A DNA stretch of 8,340 nucleotides, taken from Flavobacteriales bacterium. GTDB taxonomy: Bacteria > Bacteroidota > Bacteroidia > Flavobacteriales > UA16. The notes below the pieces were generated by a model. That model searched no databases and was not told where the DNA came from. It saw nothing but the letters and a program-made list of their open reading frames with translations. A program made the position numbers and the translations under genes. Positions within the stretch are counted from its first letter, which is position 1. Each line of letters begins with the position of its first letter. The stretch lies in assembly GCA_030831885.1 (NCBI GenBank), contig JAURKF010000340.1:1-8340 (forward strand), written 5' to 3'. This document shows positions 1 to 5,973 of this stretch, piece by piece.

Positions 1-1175
1 CAATAGGCAGAACGAGTTCCTCCCCCACTATGATTGAGAATAACGAGCTTGGGCTTTGTGTTACTGCTGTCATCATGGAGCAATAGGCGCCTTGACAGAA
101 TTGACTCGGTATTCGCAAGGTCTGCGTGAACAATTGACGAATCATATACAATGGTTTGAGGAGAATACGCTGCCGGCAGCGGCGAGTAATTCAGCCCATA
201 GGCTCTTGTAGGACTGTGAAACCAACTCAGTTTGGGGTGTGCAACATTGAGTGCTGCAATAAAGAGAATCACCAGTGTGAAGGTCCAGCCGCGCAGCCAC
301 GAATGAAGAGCGCTGATAGCCATGGTAAGCATCGTTAGAAAGAGCAATAGACTTGCTGCTGCAGGTAAAATGAAAAACTCGATGGATGCTACAGCACCCA
401 GAAACAAGAATGAAATTAGAAGCAGTAATTCGAACCGCGATGCGTTTAAATGATTTTGCTCAAATACCTTTTGAAGAATTTCTCTTTTGTAATACCGACC
501 ATCGCGAGCCCAGGCGATGCGATGCAAAGAGACCATATAAGTATCTACACGCCACTTATGACCTATCAATTTGCTCCCAAGCCATTGAATCTTGTTGTGA
601 ATGGGTGAATCAACAGGTGATGTTTCTGACACAACATGCGTTTCATCGTCTTCCAATTTCTTAAAAGCTGTCGCCTCCTTGTTGGTTCGCAAAAAATAAA
701 AAAACGACAATGACTGGAATACTGAAATGGAGAAAAGAAAAACAAGAAGGTTCACTGCGACATATGCCGGTGCAATGCACTCCCTCTGAAGTTGGAATCT
801 TGCGCTACAGACTAAATAGGTAACGATGAAAATGGCAGGAAGCAGAAAGTTATTAATGCAGAATTTATGAAATGGCCTGCTCAGTGTGGCGATGATTGGG
901 AATCGATACCCATGCATCATGTAGGTATATAGGTTATATCCGCTAATAAATCCACCCACCGCAAAGCCAAGTATAGCAAAAGAAACCGGGCCTGTTGCCC
1001 CCATATACTCGGGCACCAGAAACTGCTGGGGAATACCAATTCGATGACCTACATTCCCGGTAATTACAGCAAACAATAAAACCCAGAGTCCAAGCAGAAA
1101 ATGATTCTTCTTAAGATGAAGCAACAACAATTGAAACGGAAAAAAGTAACGCCAGTGTCTGCGATGGGAATGCAT
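1..1175 (-). CDS. Membrane-anchored patatin-like acyl hydrolase, 3' end outside window
   Basis: Uninterrupted frame of 391 codons from the ATG at 1175 running off the left edge, so only the N-terminal part is present. It opens with a basic stretch (MHSHRRHWRYFFPF), then shows about seven hydrophobic segments near residues 26-40, 62-82, 106-124, 136-161, 248-269, 270-291 and 298-311. A hydrophilic loop separates the fourth and fifth (about 165-245). The last visible residues are VILNHSGGGTRSAY (378-391). A glycine-rich GGGxR motif after a beta strand is the oxyanion-hole signature that opens patatin-like phospholipase domains; the GxSxG serine and the DGG/DGA aspartate would lie beyond the window. 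Bacteroidota carry a family of large proteins built this way, a polytopic N-terminus followed by a patatin domain. Substrate is unknown; lipid acyl hydrolysis at the inner membrane is inferred. The start lies 45 bases after the alkyltransferase-like gene stop, suggesting co-transcription. No better upstream start exists in frame. Confidence 0.8.
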   Translation of the reverse strand, partial: MHSHRRHWRYFFPFQLLLLHLKKNHFLLGLWVLLFAVITGNVGHRIGIPQQFLVPEYMGATGPVSFAILGFAVGGFISGYNLYTYMMHGYRFPIIATLSRPFHKFCINNFLLPAIFIVTYLVCSARFQLQRECIAPAYVAVNLLVFLFSISVFQSLSFFYFLRTNKEATAFKKLEDDETHVVSETSPVDSPIHNKIQWLGSKLIGHKWRVDTYMVSLHRIAWARDGRYYKREILQKVFEQNHLNASRFELLLLISFLFLGAVASIEFFILPAAASLLLFLTMLTMAISALHSWLRGWTFTLVILFIAALNVAHPKLSWFHSPTRAYGLNYSPLPAAYSPQTIVYDSSIVHADLANTESILSRRLLLHDDSSNTKPKLVILNHSGGGTRSAY

Positions 1176-1220
1176 GGAACTAATATAAGGAATTCGGGGC
1201 TCTGCCCATCGAACAGCAAC

Positions 1221-1547
1221 TCATTGAAGTGCCGAAGGATCCCAAAACCGGCTCTTGAAATCCACTACCCTATCACCGTGAACGTAAACTCCCTCTGCTT
1301 CGAGCAACTCTTGCATTTGCATAGGATAAGCGAACATGTTTTTGCCCGTGAGCATACCTTGTCGATTCACTACCCGGTGCGCAGGAACATCCACGAGCGT
1401 ATGCGACGCATTCATAGCCCAACCGACCATTCGTGAGCTACGAGCAGCACCAAGGTATTTTGCAATCGCACCGTACGTAGTGACTCGACCCGATTGTATA
1501 AGCCGAACAACATCGTACACATCTTCAAAGAAATTACTATTCTTCAT
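1221..1547 (-). CDS. Alkyltransferase-like protein (ATL, MGMT/Ogt-fold, no acceptor cysteine)
   Basis: A 108-residue protein matching the C-terminal DNA-binding domain of O6-alkylguanine-DNA alkyltransferase. Visible landmarks are the helix-turn-helix entry GRVTTYGAIAKYLG (20-33, with the conserved Tyr25), the arginine-finger region SSRMVGWAM (37-45, Arg39) and the active-site block PAHRVVN (55-61). In true alkyltransferases this block is PCHRV and the Cys accepts the alkyl group; here it is Ala56, so the protein should bind O6-alkylguanine without repairing it. ATL proteins are known to flip such bases and recruit nucleotide excision repair. Family members carry Trp or Ala at this position, so the change is characteristic and not a defect. 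The length is normal for stand-alone ATLs. Its ATG overlaps the trmB stop as ATGA (1544-1547), which predicts translational coupling. No Shine-Dalgarno sequence is evident within the trmB 3' end. Confidence 0.93.
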   Translation of the reverse strand: MKNSNFFEDVYDVVRLIQSGRVTTYGAIAKYLGAARSSRMVGWAMNASHTLVDVPAHRVVNRQGMLTGKNMFAYPMQMQELLEAEGVYVHGDRVVDFKSRFWDPSALQ

Positions 1548-2239
1548 GAAACCAAGCGAATGCGTACATACTTCGTTTTGCGGCCTTCATCCAGCCACAT
1601 CTGCTCATAGTATGTACGGAAGTTTAATACCTCCTGCCAATAAGGCTCGAGAGTTTTCATGTAATCTCCGTAAATATCGAATGAATGAGTTTCAATAACG
1701 TAGCGTGAATCACTTCCGAACTCGGCAAGCGCCATTTCATATACCTGCGGATTGTCGTGTTTAATGTGAATCAAGCCGCCCATCTTCAAGAATGACCTGT
1801 ATTTCTCTGCGTAATACTTCGAAGTAATACGCCTAACTCCAACTTTATCTTGAGGTTGCGGATCGCTGAAGGTCAGCCAGATTTCGTCCACTTCGTCCTT
1901 GGCAAAAAAAGACTCGATGAATTCTACTCGAGTTCTGAGAAAAGCAACATTTTTCAATCCTTCCTGCAATGAATCTTTTGCCCCTTTGTGAAAACGATGT
2001 CCTTTCACATCCACGCCTAAAAAGTTCTTATCGGGATGAATCCGCGCAAGACCAACCGTGTACTCGCCCTTACCACACCCAAGCTCTACAACCAACGGAT
2101 TTCTATTACTGAAGGCCTTCTCATGCCACTCTCCTTTCATAAAGGTGCCGCCCTGCTTAATGATTGGTAGCAACTCGGGCTCGTATACATGCGGAAAGGT
2201 TTTGTTCTCCGCCCATTTTTTGAGTTTGTCTTTTCCCAT
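1544..2239 (-). CDS. trmB: tRNA (guanine-N7-)-methyltransferase TrmB
   Basis: A 231-residue class I SAM-dependent methyltransferase. TrmB methylates N7 of G46 in the variable loop of tRNAs. The N-terminus MGKDKLKKWAENKTFPHV is the family's usual opening and fixes the start. The SAM-binding motif is ELGCGKGEY (52-60), the second strand carries GVDVKGHR (75-82), and the catalytic/tRNA-binding block is FSDPQPQDK (124-132), a variant of the FPDPWPKxRH found in proteobacterial and Gram-positive enzymes. THSFDIYGDY (184-193) and TYYEQMWLDEGRKTKYVRI (209-227) correspond to the conserved C-terminal region that ends the fold. The gene overlaps the downstream ATL gene by four bases. Upstream, a terminator-like hairpin ends only 8 bases before the ATG, and no promoter motif is visible between fabI and this gene, so transcription probably arrives by read-through from fabI or from an unrecognised promoter. 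Confidence 0.96.
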   Translation of the reverse strand: MGKDKLKKWAENKTFPHVYEPELLPIIKQGGTFMKGEWHEKAFSNRNPLVVELGCGKGEYTVGLARIHPDKNFLGVDVKGHRFHKGAKDSLQEGLKNVAFLRTRVEFIESFFAKDEVDEIWLTFSDPQPQDKVGVRRITSKYYAEKYRSFLKMGGLIHIKHDNPQVYEMALAEFGSDSRYVIETHSFDIYGDYMKTLEPYWQEVLNFRTYYEQMWLDEGRKTKYVRIRLVS

Positions 2240-2247
2240 TGATATCT

Positions 2248-2276
2248 AAAAAAACCACCGGCATCAGCCGATGGTT
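2248..2276 (-). terminator. Intrinsic terminator after fabI, within the trmB leader
   Basis: Read on the minus strand, a 10-base-pair stem (AACCATCGGC, loop TGAT, GCCGGTGGTT, one G-U wobble) runs directly into seven consecutive T residues. This is a textbook Rho-independent terminator for fabI. It is placed oddly: only 8 bases separate the T-tract from the trmB ATG, and no promoter fits in between, so it may act as a partial terminator or attenuator for trmB. Confidence 0.85.
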
Positions 2277-2324
2277 CTTATATTTTCGTTATCACAGTTT
2301 GGACGCGCAGCAGCTCGTCGCATC

Positions 2325-2388
2325 CATTTCACCATTTCACCATTTCACCATTTCACCACTTCACTAATTCACTGCTTCACTAATTCAT
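2325..2388. repeat. Tandem repeat, 8-base unit CATTTCAC, about eight copies
   Basis: Four perfect copies of CATTTCAC (2325-2356) are followed by four diverged copies in the same 8-base phase: CACTTCAC, TAATTCAC, TGCTTCAC and TAATTCAT. On the fabI coding strand the unit reads GTGAAATG. The tract begins at the fabI stop codon, with the last diverged unit overlapping it, and lies between fabI and its terminator. The copies nearest the gene are degenerate and the far ones identical, a gradient consistent with slippage expansion at one end. There is no spacer, so it is not CRISPR-like. Confidence 0.92.
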
Positions 2389-3206
2389 TCCTTCGTCGCA
2401 AACTTCTCCACCACTTCTTGCGTAACGCCTGTAATGCTGAAACCACCATCGTGGAAGAGGTTCTGCATGGTTACATACCGAGTAAGATCACTAAACATCG
2501 CTACGCAATAATCGGCACAGGCATTAGCATCCGCATTACCCAGTGGCGACATGGCTTCCGAATAGTTTATGAAACCATCGAAACCCTTGACACCGCTGCC
2601 GGCGGTGGTTACCGTAGGTGATTGCGAAATGGTATTGATACGTACTTTCTTGGCTGTGCCATAGTGATATCCAAAACTGCGCGCTATGCTTTCGAGCAAG
2701 CTCTTGGCATCGGCCATATCGTTGTAGTCCGGGAATATGCGCTGTGCAGCGATATACGTTAATGCAACAACAGATCCCCAATCGTTGATAGCATCTTTTT
2801 TCCAAGCGGTTGCGAGCATTTTATGCAAGCTGGTTGCACTCACATCCAGCGTTTGCTTGTACCACTCGTAGTTCACTTCCGTGTAGTGTTTTCCCTTGCG
2901 CACGTTGGGGCTCATTCCAATGCTGTGCAGAACGAAATCGACCTTGCCCCCGAAGTGCTCCATGCTCTTGGTAAACAGGTTATCGAGATCCTCCAAGTTC
3001 GTAGCATCTGCAGCGATAATTGGTGCGTTACCAATCTTGGCAGAAAGTTCATTAATCTCTCCCATACGCATTGCTATGGGTGCATTAGTGAGGACGATTT
3101 CCGCGCCTTGTTCGTAAGCCTTTTCGGCCACCTTCCAGGCTATGGACATATTGTTTAAAGCACCACTGATGATGCCTTTCTTTCCTTTGAGAAGTTGGTT
3201 GGACAT
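2385..3206 (-). CDS. fabI: Enoyl-[acyl-carrier-protein] reductase (NADH), FabI
   Basis: A 273-residue cytoplasmic short-chain dehydrogenase/reductase that performs the last step of each fatty-acid elongation cycle, reducing trans-2-enoyl-ACP with NAD(P)H. Numbered from the chosen start, the dinucleotide-binding loop is SGALNNMSIA (14-23), the strand-end HSIGMSP is at 94-100, and the catalytic pattern Tyr151...Tyr161-x6-Lys168 (LTYIAAQ...DYNDMADAK) matches the FabI arrangement. SPTVTTAGSG (196-205) is the substrate-binding loop and FHDGGFSITG (251-260) the conserved C-terminal strand. FabI of this class is the triclosan target. A longer frame begins at a TTG (3227), but that codon lies inside the -7 promoter element, so the ATG at 3206 (MSNQLLKGKKG) is preferred. 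The divergent neighbour at 3374 has its own promoter. Downstream are a repeat tract and a terminator. Confidence 0.97.
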   Translation of the reverse strand: MSNQLLKGKKGIISGALNNMSIAWKVAEKAYEQGAEIVLTNAPIAMRMGEINELSAKIGNAPIIAADATNLEDLDNLFTKSMEHFGGKVDFVLHSIGMSPNVRKGKHYTEVNYEWYKQTLDVSATSLHKMLATAWKKDAINDWGSVVALTYIAAQRIFPDYNDMADAKSLLESIARSFGYHYGTAKKVRINTISQSPTVTTAGSGVKGFDGFINYSEAMSPLGNADANACADYCVAMFSDLTRYVTMQNLFHDGGFSITGVTQEVVEKFATKE

Positions 3207-3224
3207 GCGTTTGAATGATTTTCG

Positions 3225-3253
3225 CAAATCTAATCGGAATTGTTAAATGACAA
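3225..3253 (-). promoter_or_regulatory. Bacteroidota-type promoter for fabI
   Basis: On the minus strand TTG (3253-3251) is followed after 18 bases by TAGATTTG (3232-3225), an exact match to the -7 consensus TAnnTTTG and with the further G-C that often follows it. Transcription would begin roughly ten bases before the fabI ATG at 3206, giving a very short leader. Confidence 0.75.
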
Positions 3254-3340
3254 CAGTCTGCGATTTCCGAACCGGCCTCCTGCATTTCATAACTTTTATT
3301 AAGTAGCTCACGGCTCAAGAACAATTCGCAAAGTGTCGCC

Positions 3341-3348
3341 TACTTTTG
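3341..3348 (+). promoter_or_regulatory. Probable -7 element for the secreted-protein gene
   Basis: TACTTTTG matches TAnnTTTG exactly and lies 25 bases before the ATG at 3374, implying a leader of about 20 bases. No good TTG is found at the expected distance upstream, so the -33 half is weak. The element is divergent from the fabI promoter, leaving about 90 bases between the two. Confidence 0.5.
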
Positions 3349-3373
3349 CTTCGTTCGTTTTCAGAAATATCCC

Positions 3374-4633
3374 ATGAAGAGATTGTTGGCATTCTTGTGT
3401 GCGCTTATGATGATGCAATCAATGCAAGCATCGAAAATTCTCATTCAAATGGATGAGTCACAATCTAACCATATTAAGGCGTATGGCATTGCTTATTGGA
3501 TTCTTCAAAATAAAATCCCCATGGAATGGCTGCTCAATTACCGAGGAGGCAGTTTTCTCGTCGACAATTATCCGGATATCTCCAAGGAATGCAACATTCG
3601 TGGGGTAAGTTACCAGGTCATTGCCGATGTGCAGGCAAGTCAGATTTACGCTGAAATAGCAGACCCTGAAGTGAACATGGAACGGGTGAAGCTGGAGGTA
3701 GCTCCGAAAATTGCAGTCTATTCTCCCCCGGGAAAATTACCTTGGGATGATGCCGTAACTCTCGTGCTTACTTACGCAGAGATTCCCTACACCATTATTT
3801 ACGACCCTGAAATTATTCGCAACGAACTGCCTAAATACGACTGGCTGCATTTGCATCATGAAGATTTCACAGGACAATATGGTAAGTTTTATCGTAGTTT
3901 CAAAAGCGCTGCTTGGTATCAGGAAGAGGTGCGCTCACAGGAAGCCCTTGCATCATCGCTTGGTTATTCGAAAGTATCAGAAATGAAGCGACAGGTGGCA
4001 GTAAACATCCGCAACTTCGTAACAGGCGGTGGATTTTTGTTCACTATGTGCAGCGGCACCGATTCGTTCGATATAGCACTTGCCGCAGAAAATGTGGACA
4101 TTGTAGAAAGCGTATTCGATGGAGACCCAAGCGACCCCTCGGCTCAAAGTAAACTCAACTATCAGGGAGGATTTGCATTTCAGGATTACCGTCTGGATAA
4201 AGATCCCAACATCTATGAGTTTTCTGATATCGATGGTACCGAAGACCATGGAAAACTTACGGAAATCAATGACTTCTTTACCCTATTTGACTTCTCTGCT
4301 AAATGGGATATAATACCAACTATACTTACCCAAAACCATACGCAGGTTATCAAAGGCTTTATGGGACAGACCACTTCATTTCGCGACAAGTTCATTCGCA
4401 GCAATGTCACTATCATGGGAGAAACCAAGAGCGTCAAATGTGCGAAGTATATACACGGTGAGCTTGGTCAAGGGCAGTGGACTTATTATGGCGGTCATGA
4501 TCCTGAAGATTATCGCCACCTGGTGGGCGATCCACCCACCGATTTGAACCTTCACCCTACTTCACCAGGGTACAGGTTAATTCTGAATAATATTTTATTT
4601 CCGGCAGCCAAGCGCGAAAAGCAGAAGACATAA
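3374..4633 (+). CDS. Secreted protein with class I glutamine-amidotransferase-like fold, function unknown
   Basis: A 419-residue protein with an N-terminal signal peptide (MKRLLAFLCALMMMQSMQA, likely cut near residue 19; no lipobox), so it should reach the periplasm. Residues 36-64 hold a conserved-looking block YGIAYWILQ...WLLNYRGGSF. KIAVYSP (112-118) starts an alpha/beta core, and GGGFLFTMCSGTDSFDIALA (218-237) resembles the strand-turn-helix nucleophile elbow of class I glutamine amidotransferases and DJ-1-like proteins, with Cys226 at the turn. The C-terminal part is rich in His, Asp and Gly: HGELGQGQWTYYGGHDPEDY (361-380) and GDPPTDLNLHP (385-395). From memory, relatives occur across Bacteroidota and some are labelled asparagine synthetase B; I see no PP-loop synthetase domain, so that name is not supported. 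It is monocistronic and convergent with the small gene at 4683-4856. Substrate and enzymatic activity are unknown. Confidence 0.85.
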   Translation: MKRLLAFLCALMMMQSMQASKILIQMDESQSNHIKAYGIAYWILQNKIPMEWLLNYRGGSFLVDNYPDISKECNIRGVSYQVIADVQASQIYAEIADPEVNMERVKLEVAPKIAVYSPPGKLPWDDAVTLVLTYAEIPYTIIYDPEIIRNELPKYDWLHLHHEDFTGQYGKFYRSFKSAAWYQEEVRSQEALASSLGYSKVSEMKRQVAVNIRNFVTGGGFLFTMCSGTDSFDIALAAENVDIVESVFDGDPSDPSAQSKLNYQGGFAFQDYRLDKDPNIYEFSDIDGTEDHGKLTEINDFFTLFDFSAKWDIIPTILTQNHTQVIKGFMGQTTSFRDKFIRSNVTIMGETKSVKCAKYIHGELGQGQWTYYGGHDPEDYRHLVGDPPTDLNLHPTSPGYRLILNNILFPAAKREKQKT

Positions 4634-4660
4634 ATTATTATCGTAAACTTTTCGAACACC

Positions 4661-4675
4661 TTAAGAGTCTCTTAA
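4661..4675. repeat. Perfect 15-base palindrome between convergent genes
   Basis: TTAAGAG-T-CTCTTAA, seven bases mirrored around a single central base, lies 27 bases after the secreted-protein stop and 7 bases beyond the stop of the convergent small gene. It is AT-rich and has no clear T-run on either side, so it is a poor terminator. It could be a weak bidirectional stem or a protein-binding site. Confidence 0.45.
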
Positions 4676-4682
4676 ATCAATT

Positions 4683-4856
4683 TCAAAGTTTATCGTAGAG
4701 CAATTTTGTCATGCATGGTAAAGTGACCAGTGCAAATAAGGAGCATCCAATTACAAGTAAAATGCTTGCACCAGGCCAATGCTGAATCTTAAATAATGCG
4801 CCGATAACCATGAAGGAGCAAGATATTGCAAGGGATGTAAAAGCTACTTTTTTCAT
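4683..4856 (-). CDS. Small two-helix membrane protein with FKIxHWPGA motif
   Basis: An ATG at 4856 opens a 57-codon frame ending in TGA at 4683. The product has a short basic N-terminus (MKK), a hydrophobic segment at residues 4-22, the motif GALFKIQHWPGAS (19-31), a second hydrophobic segment at 32-49 and a polar tail ending KLLYDKL. The pattern of helix, then FKI-x-H-W-P-G-A, then helix is one I recognise from membrane proteins of Bacteroidota, and it recalls the paired N-terminal helices of the gliding/type IX secretion protein GldL, which have a similar G-x-LFKI-x-H turn. This protein lacks the long cytoplasmic part of GldL. That such a motif appears in a frame opened by ATG, with a -7-like TAGTTTTG about 27 bases upstream, argues for a real gene despite its size. 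It is downstream of rpoD but separated by a terminator. Role unknown. Confidence 0.82.
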   Translation of the reverse strand: MKKVAFTSLAISCSFMVIGALFKIQHWPGASILLVIGCSLFALVTLPCMTKLLYDKL

Positions 4857-4882
4857 ATGTTGGAATTAATGATTCAATTGGA

Positions 4883-4911
4883 CAAAACTATAAAATTCCA
4901 TTCTTAACGAA
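4883..4911 (-). promoter_or_regulatory. Probable promoter for the 57-residue membrane protein gene
   Basis: On the minus strand TAGTTTTG (4890-4883) matches TAnnTTTG exactly. Eighteen bases further upstream the expected TTG is TTC (4911-4909), a single mismatch. The leader to the ATG at 4856 would be about 20 bases. The rest of the 4857-5065 gap holds only the rpoD terminator; no further gene is visible there. Confidence 0.5.
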
Positions 4912-4986
4912 GTATAAAAACACCGTTTACGCGACAAATTGAAAATGCAGTAAACTTTTGTACGCAAAACCCGTTCATTCCAACAC

Positions 4987-5010
4987 AAAAGCCCCGAATT
5001 CGGGGCTTTT
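4987..5010 (-). terminator. Terminator of rpoD, perfectly palindromic
   Basis: A 24-base perfect palindrome with arms AAAAGCCCCG and CGGGGCTTTT around an AATT loop, 55 bases past the rpoD stop. Six G-C pairs followed by T residues on both strands make it a bidirectional intrinsic terminator. It insulates the downstream 57-residue membrane protein gene from rpoD transcription. Confidence 0.92.
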
Positions 5011-5065
5011 GTTATGTTTAACCCATCGGCAATGAACAAACTGCCTTTGGTCTTTTATAATCAGA

Positions 5066-5935
5066 TTATCCCAAGTAGGACTTCAAAATTTTGCTGCGGC
5101 TGGTGTGCTTCAGTCGGCGAATAGCCTTTTCTTTAATCTGACGAACACGTTCGCGTGTCAAATCGAAACGCTCTCCAATTTCCTCCAACGTAAGCGGATG
5201 TTCACCGTTCAGACCGAAGTACAAACGCACAACATCTGCCTCGCGACTGGTCAGCGTGCGTAACGAGCGCTCAATCTCTTTGCGCAATGATTCGTGCAGA
5301 AGATCAGTATCGGGAGAAGGAGTGTCGTTGGTTTGCAACACATCATACATCGTACTGCTGCTGTCATCGCCATCTTTCAAAGGAGCATCCATGGAAACGT
5401 GTCGTCCACTGTTACGCATTGACTGCTTCACCTCATCCAACGTCATTTCAAGCACCTCTGCCAATTCAGCCGGTGTGGGCGGACGCTCAAACTCCTGTTC
5501 CAACTTGGCGAATGCCTTGTTGATTTTATTGATTGATCCAATCTTGTTGAGCGGCAGTCGCACAATACGGGACTGCTCTGCCAATGCCTGCAGAATCGAC
5601 TGACGAATCCACCATACGGCATAGGAAATGAATTTGAAACCACGCGTTTCATCGAAACGTTGAGCAGCCTTAATCAAACCAAGGTTCCCCTCATTAATTA
5701 AGTCAGGCAAGCTCAACCCTTGATTTTGATATTGTTTGGAAACAGATACCACAAATCGGAGGTTGGCCTTCGTAAGTTTCTCCAACGCGACTTGATCGCC
5801 AGCCTTAATTCGCTTGGCCAACTCAACTTCCTCTTCCGCAGTAATGAGGTCTACACGACCAATTTCTTGCAGATACTTATCCAACGACGCGGTTTCCCGG
5901 TTCGTTACCTGTTTGGTGATTTTTAATTGCCTCAT
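5066..5935 (-). CDS. rpoD: Primary (housekeeping) RNA polymerase sigma factor RpoD/SigA
   Basis: A 289-residue sigma-70 family protein. Region 1.2 spans about residues 16-48 ([20 protein letters not shown]). Region 2 contains the core-binding and -10-reading signature [19 protein letters not shown] (77-95) and [16 protein letters not shown] (99-114). Region 3 covers about 122-200, and region 4 ends with the -35-binding helix-turn-helix [20 protein letters not shown] (248-267). Region 1.1 is absent, as is usual for the primary sigma factor of Bacteroidota, which reads the unusual TTTG/TAnnTTTG promoters seen elsewhere in this window. The beginning [22 protein letters not shown] is the standard N-terminus for the phylum and supports the start. 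The acidic/serine linker at 186-212 is variable. It follows pnp by 95 bases and may be transcribed both from pnp and from a weak promoter in that gap. Confidence 0.97.
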   Translation of the reverse strand: MRQLKITKQVTNRETASLDKYLQEIGRVDLITAEEEVELAKRIKAGDQVALEKLTKANLRFVVSVSKQYQNQGLSLPDLINEGNLGLIKAAQRFDETRGFKFISYAVWWIRQSILQALAEQSRIVRLPLNKIGSINKINKAFAKLEQEFERPPTPAELAEVLEMTLDEVKQSMRNSGRHVSMDAPLKDGDDSSSTMYDVLQTNDTPSPDTDLLHESLRKEIERSLRTLTSREADVVRLYFGLNGEHPLTLEEIGERFDLTRERVRQIKEKAIRRLKHTSRSKILKSYLG

Positions 5936-5953
5936 CTATTGTTTTCAATTGTT

Positions 5954-5966
5954 GGGGAAACTCCCC
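5954..5966 (-). promoter_or_regulatory. Small G/C hairpin in the rpoD leader
   Basis: On the minus strand GGGGA-GTT-TCCCC can fold into a five-base-pair stem with a three-base loop. It lies between the weak promoter candidate and the rpoD ATG, 18 bases before the start codon. It lacks a following T-run and so is not a terminator; it might influence translation or mRNA stability. Confidence 0.4.
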
Positions 5967-5973
5967 GTTTAAG

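Noticed and set aside
386..664. Plus-strand open frame near the left edge
   Set aside because: The minus strand carries a longer uninterrupted frame with membrane segments and the GGGxR motif; this one is its shadow.
1176..1223. Possible stop-codon read-through fusion of the alkyltransferase-like protein to the patatin-like protein
   Set aside because: The two genes share a frame with only one TGA (1223-1221) and 15 sense codons between them, but ATL length is normal, the patatin-like N-terminus starts naturally at the ATG at 1175, and no read-through context is visible.
2325..2388. CRISPR array or coding repeat
   Set aside because: Units are 8 bases with no spacers, and the plus-strand frame through them has no recognisable protein character.
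3207..3227. A TTG start at 3227 extending FabI by seven residues
   Set aside because: The TTG is part of the TAGATTTG promoter element, so it would lie upstream of the transcription start; the ATG at 3206 begins the normal FabI N-terminus.
3374..4633. Asparagine synthetase B as the product name
   Set aside because: True AsnB begins with a catalytic Cys2 amidotransferase domain and has an ATP-pyrophosphatase SGGxDS motif; neither is present, and this protein has a signal peptide instead.
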